DNA from: Zea mays
Lineage: Eukaryota > Streptophyta > Magnoliopsida > Poales > Poaceae
NCBI RefSeq assembly: GCF_902167145.1
Contig: NC_050097.1
Location: 114,361,982 to 114,425,981 of the forward strand
DNA: 64,000 nt
Direction of reading: 5' to 3'
The translations under genes and the position numbers were made by a program. Shown here piece by piece: positions 43,073-55,350 of the stretch (positions within the stretch are counted from its first letter, which is position 1; the number at the start of each line of letters is the position of its first letter). Under the pieces are notes generated by a model. That model was not told the DNA's origin and did no database searches. It worked only from the letters and a program-made list of their open reading frames with translations.

Positions 43073-45082
43073 GGGGAGCTCAAGAATCTCCTGGAAGGCG
43101 TCGCGGTCCGACGGGCCGAGAGCTCTGCCTCCCGAAGGCAGGGGTACCCCTCGGAACCTCATGCCGCGACTTCCCGATTCATGCGGGAAGCCTCGGTATA
43201 CACCGGGCGCACGCGCAACACCGCGCCTGCGGCCCCGGGTCGCCTCGGCAACGAGCACCATCACCGCGACCGTCGGGCCCACCACGACGAGAGGGTCCGC
43301 CGAGGCTACCACCCCAGGCGTGGGGGACGCTATGACAGCGGGGAGGATCGGAGTCCCTCGCCCGAACCACCCAGTCCGCAGGCCTTCAGCCGGGCCATCC
43401 GACGGGCGCCGTTCCCGACCCGGTTCCGACCCCCGACTACTATCACAAAGTACTCGGCGGAGACGAGACCGGAACTGTGGCTCGCGGACTACCGTCTGGC
43501 CTGCCAACTGGGTGGAACGGACGATGACAACCTCATCATCCGCAACCTCCCCCTGTTCCTCTCCGACACCGCTCGCGCCTGGTTGGAGCACCTGCCTCCG
43601 GGGCAGATCTCCAACTGGGACGACCTAGTCCAAGCTTTCGCCGGCAATTTCCAGGGCACGTACGTGCGCCCCGGGAACTCCTGGGACCTCCGAAGCTGCC
43701 GACAGCAGCCGGGAGAGTCTCTCCGGGACTACATTCGACGATTCTCGAAGCAGCGCACTGAGCTGCCCAACATCACCGACTCGGATGTCATCGGCGCGTT
43801 CCTCGCTGGCACCACCTGTCGCGACCTGGTGAGCAAGCTGGGTCGCAAGACCCCCACCAGGGCGAGCGAGCTGATGGACATCGCTACCAAGTTCGCCTCC
43901 GGCCAGGAGGCGGTCGAGGCTATCTTCCGAAAGGACAAGCAGCCCCAGGGCCGCCCATCGGAGGATGCCCCCGAGGCGTCAACTCAGCGCGGCGCCAAGA
44001 AGAAGGGCAAGAAGAAGTCGCAAGCGAAACGCGACGCCGCCGACGCGGACCTTGTCGCCGCCGCCGAGTACAAGAACCCTCAGAAGCCCCCCGGAGGTGC
44101 CAACCTCTTCGACAAGATGCTCAAGGAGTCGTGCCCCTATCACCAGGGGCCCGTCAAGCACACCCTTGAGGAGTGCGTCATGCTTCGGCGCCACTTCCAC
44201 AGGGCCGGGCCACCCGCGGAGGGTGGCAGGGCCCGCGACGACGACAAGAAGGAAGATCACCAGGCAGGAGAGTTCCCCGAGGTCCGCGACTGCTTCATGA
44301 TCTACGGTGGGCAAGCGGCGAACGCCTCGGCTCGGCACCGCAAGCAAGAGCGCCGGGAGGTTTGCTCGGTGAAGGTGGCGGCGCCAGTCTACCTAGACTG
44401 GTCCGACAAGCCCATCACCTTCGACCAAGCCGACCACCCCGACCATGTGCCGAGCCCGGGGAAATACCCGCTCGTCGTCGACCCCGTCATCGGCGACGTC
44501 AGGCTCACCAAGGTCCTCATGGACGGAGGCAGCAGCCTCAACATCATCTACGCTGAGACCCTCGGGCTCCTGCGTGTCGATCTATCCTCCATCCGAGCAG
44601 GCGCTGCGCCCTTCCATGGGATCATTCCCGGGAAGCGCGTCCAGCCCCTCGGACAACTCGACCTTCCCATCTGCTTCGGAACACCCTCCAACTTCCGAAG
44701 GGAGACCCTGACATTCGAGGTGGTCGGGTTCCGAGGAACCTACCACGCGGTGCTGGGAAGACCGTGCTATGCGAAGTTCATGGCCGTCCCCAACTACACC
44801 TACCAGAAGCTCAAGATGCTGGGCCCCAACGGGGTCATCACCGTCGGCCCCACGTACAAACACGCGTTCGAATGCGACGTGGAGTGCGTGGAGTACGCTG
44901 AGGCCCTCGCCGAGTCCGAGGCCCTCATCGCCGACCTGGAGAGCCTCTCGAAGGAGGTGCCAGACATGAAGCGTCATGCCGGCAGCTTTGAGCCAGCGGA
45001 GACGGTTCAGTCCGTCCCCCTCGACCCCAGCGGCGACGCCTCCAAGCAGATCCGGATCGGCTCCGGGCTCGATCCCAAATAG
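43073..45082 (+). pseudogene. gag-pro: gag core and aspartic protease of element H
   Basis: After the frameshift this frame carries the Ty3 gag core (PELWLADYRLACQLGG, LSDTARAWLEHLPPGQISNW, ESLRDYIRRFSKQRTELPN; about 43440-43780). A Lys-rich linker follows, a Cys/His block (SCPYHQGPVKHTLEEC), and a retroviral-type protease with VLMDGGSSLNIIY (about 44514-44550). The canonical D-T/S-G reads DGG, as in related plant Gypsy elements. The frame ends at TAG 45080-45082, where pol would continue; a second stop TGA follows at 45131-45133. Confidence 0.85.
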
Positions 45083-48000
45083 GAAGCAGTGCTCGTCGAC
45101 TTTCTCCGCGCAAACGCCGACGTCTTCGCGTGAAGTCCCTCGGACATGCCCGGCATACCGAGGGATGTCGCCGAGCACTCGCTGGACATCCGAGCCGGAG
45201 CCCGACCCGTCAAGCAGCCTCTGCGCCGATTCGACGAGGAGAAGCGCAGAGCCATAGGCGAGGAGATCCACAAGCTAATGGCGGCAGGGTTCATCAAAGA
45301 GGTATTCCATCCCGAATGGCTTGCCAACCCTGTGCTTGTGAGAAAGAAAGGGGGGGGAAATGGCGGATGTGTGTAGACTACACTGGTCTAAACAAAGCAT
45401 GTCCGAAGGTTCCCTACCCTCTGCCTCGCATCGATCAAATCGTGGATTCCACTGCTGGGTGCGAAACCCTGTCTTTCCTCGATGCCTACTCAGGGTATCA
45501 TCAAATCAGGATGAAAGAGTCCGACCAGCTCGCGACTTCTTTCATCACACCCTTCGGCATGTACTGCTATGTCACCATGCCGTTCGGCTTGAGGAATGCG
45601 GGCGCGACGTACCAGCGGTGCATGAACCATGTGTTCGGCGAACACGTTGGCCGCACGGTCGAGGCCTACGTCGACGACATCGTAGTCAAGACGGGGAAAG
45701 CCTCCGACCTCCTTTCCGACCTTGAAGTGACATTCCGATGTCTCAAGGCGAAAGGCGTCAAGCTCAATCCCGAGAAGTGTGTCTTCGGGGTGCCCCGAGG
45801 CATGCTCTTGGGGTTCATCGTCTCCGAGCGGGGCATCGAAGCCAACCCGGAGAAGATCGCAGCCATCACCAGCATGGGGCCCATCAAAGACTTGAAAGGC
45901 GTACAGAGGGTCATGGGATGTCTCGCGGCTCTGAGCCGCTTCATCTCACGCCTCGGCGAAAGAGGTCTACCTCTGTACCGCCTCTTGAGGAAGGCCGAGT
46001 GCTTCACTTGGACCCCTGAGGCCGAGGAAGCCCTTGGGAACCTGAAGGCGCTCCTCACAAAGGCGCCTATCTTGGTGCCCCCAGCTGCTGGAGAAGCCCT
46101 CTTGGTCTACGTCGCCGCGACCACTCAGGTGGTTAGCGCCGCGATTGTGGTCGAGAGGCAAGAAGAGGGGCATGCATTGCCCGTTCAGAGGCCAGTTTAC
46201 TTCGTCAGCGAGGTACTGTCCGAAACCAAGATCCGCTACCCACAAGTTCAGAAGCTGCTGTATGCGGTGATCCTGACACGGCGGAAGTTGCGACACTACT
46301 TCGAGTCTCATCCGGTAACTGTGGTGTCATCCTTCCCCCTGGGGGAGATCATCCAGTGCTGGGAGGCCTCGGGTAGGATTGCAAAATGGGCGGTGGAAAT
46401 CATGGGCGAGGCGATCTCGTTCGCTCCTCGGAAGGCCATCAAGTCCCAGGTCTTGGCGGACTTCGTGGCCGAATGGGTCGACACCCAGCTACCGACGGCT
46501 CCGATCCAACCGGAGCTCTGGACCATGTTTTTCGACGGGTCGTTGATGAAGACGGGAGCCGGCGCAGGCCTACTCTTCATCTCGCCCCTCGGGAAGCACA
46601 TACGCTATGTGCTACGCCTCCATTTCCCGGCGTCCAACAATGTGGCTGAGTACGAAGCTCTGGTCAACGGATCGCGGATCGCCATCGAGCTAGGGGTCCG
46701 ACGCCTCGACGCTCGTGGTGACTCGCAGCTCGTCATCGACCAAGTCATGAAGAACTCCCACTGCCGCGACCCGAAGATGGAGGCCTACTGCGATGAGGTT
46801 CGGCGCTTGGAAGACAAGTTCTACGGGCTCGAGCTCAACCACATCGCTCGGCGCTACAACGAGACTGCGGACGAGCTGGCTAAAATAGCCTCGGGGCGAA
46901 CAATGGTTCCCCCGGACGTCTTCTCCCGGGATCTGCATCAACCCTCCGTCAAGATCGACGACACGCCCGAGCCCGAGGTACCCTCGGCCCAGCCTGAGGT
47001 ACCCTCGGCACAGCCCGAGGCACCCTCAGCTCGGCCCGAGGCGCCCTCGGTTCAGCCCGAGGTACCCTCGGCCCTCGAGGGCGAGACGCTGCACGTCGAG
47101 GGGGAGCAAAGCGGGGTCACGCCTGATCAAAACTAGCAGACCCCGTACCTGCAATATCTTCACCGAGGAGAGCTACCCCTCGACCGAGCCGAGGCTCGGC
47201 GGGTGGCGCGGCGCGCCAAGTCGTTCGTCTTGCTGGGTGATGAGAAGGGGCTCTACCACCGCAGCCCCTCTAGCATCCTCCAGCGATGCATCTCCATCGC
47301 CGAAGGTCAGGAACTCCTGCAAGAGATACACTCGGGGGCTTGCGGCCATCACGCAGCGCCTCGAGCCCTTGTCGGGAATGCTTTCCGACAAGGCTTCTAC
47401 TGGCCCACGGCGGTGGCCGACGCTACCAGAATTGTCCGCACCTGCGAAGGGTGTCAATTCTACGCAAGGCAGACCCACCTGCCCGCTCAGGCTCTGCAGA
47501 CGATACCCATCACCTGGCCTTTTGCTGTGTGGGGTCTGGATCTCGTCGGCCCCTTGCAGAAGGCACCCGGGGGCTACACGCACCTGTTGGTCGCCATCGA
47601 CAAATTCTCCAAGTGGATCGAGGTCCGACCCCTAAATAGCATCAGGTCCGAGCAGGCGGTGGCGTTCTTCACCAACATCATCCATCGCTTCGGGGTCCCG
47701 AACTCCATCATCACCGACAACGGCACCCAGTTCACCGGTAGAAAGTTCCTGGACTTCTGCGAGGATCACCACATCCGGGTGGATTGAGCCGCCGTGGCCC
47801 ATCCCATGACGAATGGGCAGGTAGAGCGTGCCAACGGCATGATTCTACAAGGGCTCAAGCCTCGGATCTACAACGACCTCAACAAGTTCGGCAAGCGGTG
47901 GATGAAGGAACTCCCCTCGGTGGTCTGGAGTCTGAGGACAATGCCGAGCCGAGCCACGGGCTTCACGCCGTTCTTTCTAGTATATGGGGCCGAAGCCATC

Positions 48001-48375
48001 TTGCCCACAGACTTAGAATACGGTTCCCCGAGGACGAGGGCCTACACCGACCAAAGCAACCAAGCTAGCCGAGAAGACTCACTGGACTAGCTGGAGGAGG
48101 CTCGGGACAAGGCCTTGCTACACTCGGCGCGGTACCAGCAGTCCCTGCGACGCTACCACGCCCGAGGGGTCCAGTCCCGAGACCTCCAGGTGGGCGACCT
48201 GGTGCTTCGGCTGTGACAAGACGCCCGAGGGCGGCACAAGCTCACGCCCCCCTGGGAGGGGCCCTTCGTCATCGCCAAAGTTCTGAAGCCCGGAACGTAC
48301 AAGTTGGCCAACAGTCAAGGCGAGGTCTACGACAACGCTTGGAACATCCAACAGCTACGTCGCTTCTACCCTTAA
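45083..48375 (+). pseudogene. pol: pol of element H: reverse transcriptase, RNase H, integrase, with stops
   Basis: Reverse transcriptase begins near 45180 and is shifted at a run of eight G (45350-45357). It then reads CVDYTGLNKACPK, FLDAYSGYHQI and the active site YVDDIVVK (about 45670). RNase H follows with FFDGSLMKTGAGAG, NNVAEYEAL and DSQLVIDQV (about 46520-46750), then a PEVPSAQ repeat linker (46960-47080). Integrase reads GLDLVGP, ITDNGTQF and HPMTNGQVERAN (about 47530-47840), then a C-terminal part ending RRFYP, TAA 48373-48375. Stops in frame: TAG 47134, TGA 47785, TAG 48088, TGA 48214. Catalytic residues themselves look intact. No chromodomain is seen. Confidence 0.9.
46962..47082 (+). 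repeat. PEVPSAQ repeat between RNase H and integrase of H
   Basis: About five 21-24-bp units encoding PEVPSAQ, PEAPSAR or PEAPSVQ. A flexible proline-rich linker within the polyprotein; units vary by third-position and Val/Ala changes. Confidence 0.75.
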
Positions 48376-48604
48376 GATGTTTTCAAGTTGTTCATATACC
48401 TCGCACCCACGCAAAGTTTAGTCATCAAGGAAGGGTCGGCCTCGCCTCGGCAAAGCCCGACCCACCCTCGGGGGCTAAAAGGGGGAGAACCCCCTCTGCG
48501 TCGAAATTTTCCTTGAAGAAAGATCTTTTCTGCCAGAATGTCTTTCGTGCTTTTTGACTACTTCGAAAGTGGAGCCTGAAAACGATGGAGTACACGTAAG
48601 TAGC

Positions 48605-49540
48605 CAAGGCTGACCGAGCCGAGGGACTCCTACGCCTCCGGGATACGGATACCTCACTCATCACCTTCTGCGATAAGTAACTCACGTTCGGATAAGTGAT
48701 TCTGCGGACCGAACAAGTCTTCACGTTCGGAAGCTCTTCTGCCGAAGCGATCCTTCGAGCCTTCTCGACTGCGTCGGTGACAGAGCCCCATGGACGGGTA
48801 AGAGTGCGCGTAAGCGGCAAGGCCGACCGAGCCGATGGACTCCTACGCCTCTGGGATATGGATACCTCACTCATCACCTTCCGCGAGAAGCAACTCTCGC
48901 TCGCACAAACATCTCTGTTACCGACAAAAAAGTCCAGATACTCGAAACAAGAGGAAAAGAGACGCAGCTTTACAACACAGCGAGGGTGTGTTTTGGCCTC
49001 AGCGGCCGCAGGAAACACACGCTACAAGACGATCCGATCCTGCAGGCTCGGGTCTTGACGCTGGAAGGGAGCAGCAGCACCCTCGGCATCGACGACACCT
49101 TCGGTGAGATCCGACCTAGCCTCGGATGGCGACGCGGTCCGAGGATCTCCACTCTGAAGGACGACGTCATCGCCACGCCCGGGCAATCGCTGCTAGGGTC
49201 TTCTCCGGGAATCCGGCCCGAGCAGGCGGCTCGGCCGGTCACCCCGGGGCCTCGGCCAGCCGTCCTCCAAGGACGTCAGCCCGACCCGAGGCCTCGGCTG
49301 GTCAACTCCGGCGTCGGTCCCGCTAACGGACGACCCGGCTAGGCTCCGGCCAACCAGGTTTTCTTTTCGAGCCAACCCTGCCTATGTTCATGCTGACACC
49401 GCTACCCCTGGCCTCGGCTCATCGAAGAGCGGCCGAGGGGTTCCTTTAACTAAGCTAGAGAAGCCTCGGACAACAAGGCCGACCGAGCCGAGGGACTCCT
49501 ACGCCTCCGGGATACGGATACCTCACTCGTCACCTTTACA
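48605..49540. repeat. Three dispersed copies of a 60-bp repeat in the 3' region of H
   Basis: Copies at about 48608-48668, 48822-48885 and 49478-49538 share ACCGAGCCGAGGGACTCC, TACGCCTCCGGGATACGG and ATACCTCACTCATCACCTT. The spacing is irregular, so this is not a simple tandem array. Confidence 0.8.
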
Positions 49541-51357
49541 TGGGGTGACTCACGCTTGGTGAAGCGGTTCAGACAACCAACAGGCGAGTCTTAGTGCTCG
49601 AAAATGAGGAAAAAACATGGCTCCGCGCCAGAATTACATACATGTTCAGGCCTCGACAGCCACAATGAACAAAAACACTGGCATTCAAAGTGCCATTACA
49701 AACGGAACTCCGGTTCCACCTCCGCAGGTACGAACAACCCCACTCGATGGGGGGGCCTGCGGAGCAACAGAAGACCGACGAACGGCGCGCCGTCGCCCGC
49801 TCCAGCAGCGGCGACGACGACGACTTCTGCTCCGGGGGGCCGAACAGCGGCAGCGATGACCTCAGGGCGGATGCTGCTGCCAGGAGGCCCCCGCCCATGC
49901 CCAAACTCGTGAGGCAAGGACGGGCAGAAGGCCATAGAGTTGGAGGTCGGTCCGTGGGCGGCCCTGGCTATCTCGTCGGTGGAAGAACCTCTTCCAGCTG
50001 CCGTGGCAGACGCCGGCGCCGGGAGCGGCTCCGAAGCCACTCGCGTCCGAGAGCCAGGCACGCGGCAGCTGCCGGTGCCACGGACAACAACCACCCTTCC
50101 CCCGATCACTGAGGGAAGGAGCGGGCCGCCGCCCACGCAGGGGCCGGCCCCAACTCGGCACACTCCCCTCCCCAGCCCTGGTGATGAAAATCCTTGAGGC
50201 TGAGGGAGGGGCAGAGGCCGCAGCCCGGCTCGCTTTCCCCCACCATCAAGCTGGAGGTCACCGTCTTGGGTGACCGCCGGCGGAGGGGTGCAGCCGGGCT
50301 GCATGATGAAAATCCTTGAAGCCGAACGATGGCTGAAAGGTACCAACTCCCACGGAGTTGCGTTCCTCCAACGACGAGGCGAAAAGACGGCGGGTATCCC
50401 CCATCCGGGGGCTTGGAAGGTGGAAAGATACGATGCATAAGGGAGCACGGAGACATGGTCGCCTTCTAAGGGGGTCACCCTCCTTTTAAAGGCGACTCCC
50501 CTTACTTGCGTCCCCAGCCGTTGTGGGCTGAGTCTTCTCCAACACGCTCCAAGGTCCTCCTCCTACGGCGCGGGGGCTGGGTCCCACACGTCATGCAAGC
50601 CGGCTCAGAGCAGAAGAAGCCAAACCGCCGTGCGCGGTGCGTACAACCACCCAGCGGTTACAAGCGACCCTCCACTTTTGCCTAGACCAGCGGGCGAAAG
50701 GGCGGGCAGCCATGCAGGCGGCATGCAACCGCGCCAAGTGGGCGCACTTCTCCGACTCCCAACACGCCCGGCATGGGGGCCCAGGCCCACGCGTCATGCA
50801 ACCGGCATGCCGAATGCTTCGTGCATGCAACTGCACCGCCACTTGCGCCACCACCGCGCCTCCTCGACTGCGGAACCAATACCACGACTCGAGGCGACCC
50901 AGCGTGCGACCCAGCAGCGCCAGCCTGGCGCGACGGTCAATGCGGCCAAAAATGGGCCGGCAGTAATGACGGTGGCAGGCGGGCAGGAGCAGCGGTCACG
51001 TCGTCAGCCAAGCTCACGTCCCATTCGGGGGCAGCGAGAGAACCCTCTCTCACGGCGTGAAGACAACGCGCCCGTGTTCCGTTCCTCGAACGGCTCGCGC
51101 ACGCGCAACGGCCGCCCCGCCAACCACTCGCCCCGTCGCATTAACTCCGCGGCGGGACAGGCGGCGCCTCTGGCAGGAGAAGCGGGCGACGCTTCGCCTT
51201 CGCCATAATGACCGCGTTAGTAAAGGTACGCCGCGTCGTTCGATTTCGTATCCTTTTCCTTTTACCTCTTTCTCTCTCTTGCAACAGGGATCGGGAAAGG
51301 GGATACCCCGAAAAGGATCCTTCCCCATGAAGGAACCAGGCTCCGAGCCTCCCAACT

Positions 51358-51565
51358 GATCAGAGGTTCGAAGGCTGGCCCCTCGGAAGGGTTCGACAGC
51401 CGCCTCAGATCACGTGGGCCCTACACCCACTACTGGTCAGAGGTTCGAAGGCCGGCCCCCCGGAAGGGTTCAACGACCGCCTCAGGCTACTCGAGCTCCA
51501 CGCCCACTACTTATCAGGGGTTCGAAGGCTGGCCCCCGAAGGGTTCACAGCCGCCTCAGACACAG
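51358..51565. repeat. Tandem repeat in the 3' region of H, unit about 75 bp, three copies
   Basis: Each unit has GATCAGAGGTTCGAAGG, CTGGCCCC-CGGAAGGGTTC and ACAGCCGCCTCAGA, followed by CACGCCCACTACT. Copies start near 51358, 51436 and 51515. Confidence 0.75.
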
Positions 51566-52293
51566 AGCGAGGGATGACCATGGGTACGTTCGATACATAA
51601 CCAAGGCTCGGGCTGCGCTCCCGAGGTACCCTAGGACATTTCCGAGACCAGCGGGAACGATCTTGTAACGGAATCCCATCAGAGGGAGGCATCGAGCCCT
51701 CGGACCCCGTCGCCAGGGGACCGGGTCCGGCAGATCACCCGCAGGTACTTTTGGGCGTGCCTCTGGGCCCCTAGCCGACCCCTAACGAACGGGGCACGGA
51801 CGTCCACTCGGATTACCCGCTTGCAGCTCACCGGAGACACCATGTTCGGCGCCCATCGAGGGCAACATGGCGCTTTCCCCCCCTCCTCCTTGCGGAAAGG
51901 CGACGCAGGGGCGTATGTAAAAAAGCCGAGTCTGTCCCTGATCGCCCTCTCGCCCTGTGCAGAGGCTCGGGGGCTGCTCTCGCAAACCCGGCTCCGGCCG
52001 AACCGTTGACAGCGTCAACATACCAGCCCGAGAACTTGGGACCCGACCGTACACCCGGGCTACGGCCAGCTCGCATGAGGGAACGACCAGACCAGCCGAA
52101 GCATTACGCGAGGCATTAAGACCTCGAAGGAGTGAAACCACTCCTCCGAGGCCTCGGGGGCTACACCCAGCGGGTGCGCTCGCGCGCACCCACCGGAACA
52201 AAACGCAACCGAGAAAGGCTGGTCCCCTTGCAAAAAAGTGCGACGAAAGCCTCCAAGCGAGTGCTAACACTCCCTTCGAGGCTCGGGGGCTAC

Positions 52294-53917
52294 TGTCGGG
52301 GACCATAATTAGGGGTACCCTCAAGGCTCCTAATTCTCAGCTGGTAACCCCCATCAGCATAAAGCTGCAAAGGCCTGATGGGTGCGATTAAGTCAGGGAT
52401 CAGTCCATTCGACGGACTCGATCACGCCTCGCCCGAGCCTAGCCTCGGACAAGGGCAGCCGACCCCGGAGGATTTCCGTCTCGCCCGAGGCCCCCCTCCA
52501 GCGGCGAACATATTTCCGGCTCGCCCGAGGCCCTGCCTTCGCCAAGAAGCAACCCTGACTAAATCGCCGCACCGACCGACCAAATCGCAGGAGCATTTAA
52601 TGCAAAGATGGCCTGACACCTTTATCCTGACGCGCGCCCCCCAGCCGGCAGAGCCAAAGTGACCGCCGTCACTTCGCCGCTCCACTGACCGGCCTGACAG
52701 AAGGACAGCGTCGCCTGCGCCACTCCGACTGCGGTGCCACTTGACAGAGTGAGACTGACAGGCAGTCAGGCCCTGCCGAAGGCACCATAGGAAGCTCGGC
52801 TTCGCCCGACCCAGGGCTCGGACTCGGGCTAAGTCCCGGAGGACGGCGAACTCCGCTTCGCCCGACCCAGGGCTCGGACTCGGGCTAAGTCCCGGAAGAC
52901 GGCGAACTCCGCTTCGCCCAACCCAGGGCTCGGACTTGGGCTCAGCCCCAGAAGACGACGAACTCCGCTCTGCCCAACCCAGGGCTCGGACTCGGGCTAA
53001 GTCCCGGAAGACGGCGAACTCCGCTCCACCCGACCCAGGGCTCGGTCTCGGGCTCAGCCCCAGAAGACGACGAACTCCGCTCCGCCCGACCCAGGGCTCG
53101 GACTTGGGCTCAGCCCTAGAAGACGACGAACTCCGCCTCGCCCGACCCAGGGGCTCGGACTCGACCTCGACCACGGAAGACAGACTCGACCTCGGCTTCG
53201 GAGGAGCTTTCACATCGCCCAACCTAGGGCGCAGACCAGCCACATCAACAGGAGGCGCCATCATCACCCTACCCCGAGCTGACTTGGGCCGCAGGGAACA
53301 AGACCGGCGTCCCATCTGGCTCGCTCTGCCAGATAGGCAATGATGGCGCCCCGCATACTCTGTGACGACGGCGGCTCTTAGCCCCCTTACGGAAGCAAGA
53401 GGACGTCAGCAAGGACTCAACCGCTCCGACAGCTGTCCCTCCGCCAGGCTCCATCGCTCCTCCGACGGCCACGACATCACACCGGCTGGGTGCCAAAATC
53501 TCTCCGGCTGCCACAACGGCATGTACTTAGGGCGCTAGCTCTCCTCCGCTAGACACGTAGCACTCTGCTACACCCCCCATTGTACACCTGGATCCTCTCC
53601 TTACGCCTATAATAGGAAGGACCAGGGCCCTCTTAGAGAGGGTTGGCCGCACGGGGACGAGGACGAGACAGGCGCTCGCTTGAAGCCGCTCGCTCCCTCT
53701 CCCGCGTGGACGCTTGTAACCCCCCTACTGCAAGCGCACCCGACCTGGGCGCGGGACGAACACGAAGGCCGCGGGATTCCCACCTCTCTCACGTCGGTCT
53801 CCGGCCGCCTCGCTTTCCCCCCTTCGCGCTCGCCCTCGCGCTCGACCCATCTGGGCTGGGGCACGCGACGACATTCACTCGTCGGCTCAGGGACCCCCCG
53901 GTCTCGGAACGCCGACA
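52294..53917 (+). mobile_element. 3' LTR of Huck-like element H
   Basis: 1624 bp, preceded by the purine tract GAGGCTCGGGGGCTAC and followed by TSD CAAGC (53918-53922). Differs from the 5' LTR at scattered sites including the TATA box. Confidence 0.92.
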
Positions 53918-54019
53918 CAAGCCAACAAAGGAAAGGGGGCCAAACCTATCTGGGTGCCAAAGGAAATAATTTCAACTATGAAAAGCACCAAGAAGGTTTG
54001 GATCCTGAAAGGGAAGTGA

Positions 54020-55336
54020 GTGGACCGAAGGTCGGCGGAAAATTTGGAGACTTGGCAAAATTAGGATGTATATCATGGGATACATCATATTGGATCAAGT
54101 TTATTGCCAAGTGAGTTAGTGAAAATCTTGGACCCAAATTTCCCACCCATAACTAAGGTAACTAGATTTATTATGTTTCTTATTTTTAGATATGAGTATC
54201 TATCCTTTATGTATCTAGTTTACCTTTCATGCCTAGTATTACATTTTGTACTTACCTTAGATTAAATACATGCATACTAGGAAAATCACATGGTAGGTCC
54301 ACTTGTTTTAAATTCATACACTTAAGCAAGCCTACATGATTTAAAATGTTCATTTGAGCACGATACATAGCTCCTTAATCACCCCATAATAAATGATGCA
54401 TCAATTGATGTTGTTAATATTACAAGTGGTAAAACACTCATATCCTACAATGTGTATCATTTAACTTATATGTGCCAAAGATCGGATTATAGATGATTTG
54501 CCCCTCCTGATATCAAATCAAAGTGCATGTCTCCTACAAGTATCAGGGGGAGATTACTCTATAATCTAAGACTTTGAGACTAACACCTTTTCAAGTCTAT
54601 TTTTATGTGATAGTCTCATTGTAAGGAAAATAAAGTCCCCAGAGAAAGACAACAATCTTCCACTGCAAAATCTCCAAGAACTCTCATGTCTCTCAAGCTC
54701 GCCATTGAATTTCAATCGGTATCTTTTGAGACTACATCTAAGTATCATTTACATGTCTTCTCCAATATTTGATTAGACTATATTTCATATCACATACTTC
54801 CATGTTGCTAAAAATGCATAAGTGGTTAACTCATATTCTGTTACCTATGCATAAGGGAAGTTAGTCTTTTCAAATCATGTTTTGCACCTCTATTTCTCAC
54901 ATGCTTTTTCCTAAGATCTCTGTCAGGGGGAGTTTTTTCTTCGTCCCTAAAGGGGGAGAAAATTCTTTCTAAAGGAGAACACTCATTTAGGGGGAGTAAT
55001 CATCTGAGGGCAATTTTTTACTTCCTACATGCTTTTAATGTCTTCCTTTTCGGTGGATGATGCCAAAGGGGGAGAAGTTTAGGGACCAAAGCAATGAAAA
55101 ATGTATCAAACATCAAACACCACAAATTTAAAATTTTATATCTACAAATGGTTTTTTAAGTGGTTTTGGTTATTTGGTCCAAAAATAGGAAGTAAGTGAA
55201 TTATGGAGTTAGGGGGAGGCTTAAGTCCATAATATCACATTGTGGGGACAAACATGCATCCTAGCAAGTTGATTGCATATTGTCATTCAAATAATTGTAT
55301 TATTTGCTTGCTTTGGTTGTGTTGTCATCAATCACC
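54020..55336 (+). other. 3' noncoding region of element F with repeated polypurine motifs
   Basis: AT-rich, no polymerase. After about 54540 the motif GGGGGAGA or AGGGGGAG recurs (about 54546, 54926, 54952, 54990, 55068, 55211), ending in the true tract AAAAAGGGGGAGAT (55337-55350) next to the 3' LTR. The last 80 bp (GTTGTGTTGTCATCAATCAC) resemble the same place in A and B. Confidence 0.7.
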
Positions 55337-55350
55337 AAAAAGGGGGAGAT
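55337..55350 (+). other. Polypurine tract of element F
   Basis: AAAAAGGGGGAGAT directly before the LTR start TGTAAGG; identical to those of A and B although the LTR start differs. Confidence 0.85.

Larger units (their letters stand above)
48376..52293 (+). other. Long 3' internal region of H between pol and the 3' LTR
   Basis: About 3.9 kb, GC-rich, with no recognised protein. A 260-residue minus-strand frame (49696-50478) exists but is Gly/Pro/Val-rich and lacks domains. The segment 50116-50390 is homologous to the 3' domain of element C. Interspersed repeats are listed separately. It ends with a purine-rich tract GAGGCTCGGGGGCTAC (52278-52293) before the LTR. Confidence 0.6.
40152..53917 (+). 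mobile_element. Huck-like Gypsy retrotransposon H (overall extent)
   Basis: 13,766 bp flanked by CAAGC (40147-40151 and 53918-53922). LTRs of 1623 and 1624 bp differ by a small number of substitutions. The order gag, protease, reverse transcriptase, RNase H, integrase is Gypsy order. The start TGTCGGGGACCATAATTAGG, the GC-rich CTCGCCCGAGG motif and size match the maize Huck family (Tat lineage) from memory. Coding regions carry frameshifts and six stops, so it is dead despite similar LTRs. Confidence 0.9.
38144..54019 (+). pseudogene. gag: gag of element F, broken by three small indels and by the insertion of H (40152-53917)
   Basis: ATG 38144 (MDTHRPPHFDGTNFPYY) opens a UBN2-type capsid reading frame. 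A run of seven C (38267-38273) shifts the frame; a second indel near 38356 restores it. From 38360 the frame is open for 588 residues: capsid continuation, acidic stretch, CCHC knuckle CFACGEKGHFRDSC, coiled-coil region, second knuckle CRLCHMEGHKSFQC. A third shift near 40069 ends it early at 40126. The original C-terminus, with WVPK and VWILK motifs, is split by H and resumes at 53923, ending TGA 54017-54019. Each break is one base, so damage is recent relative to the family. Confidence 0.82.

Noticed and set aside
42920..43591. Minus-strand frame of 223 codons
   Set aside because: Shadow of the gag gene of H on the other strand; the plus frame has recognised gag motifs.
49696..50478. Minus-strand frame of 260 codons in the 3' region of H
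   Set aside because: Low-complexity Gly/Pro/Val-rich product, GC-driven, and the homologous part of element C is not open in the same frame. It could be an eroded antisense gene but support is lacking.
52422..53315. Long minus-strand open frame (297 codons) in the 3' LTR of H
   Set aside because: It is created by the GC-rich 55-57-bp tandem array with no stop in that frame; the product is a simple repeat with no domain.
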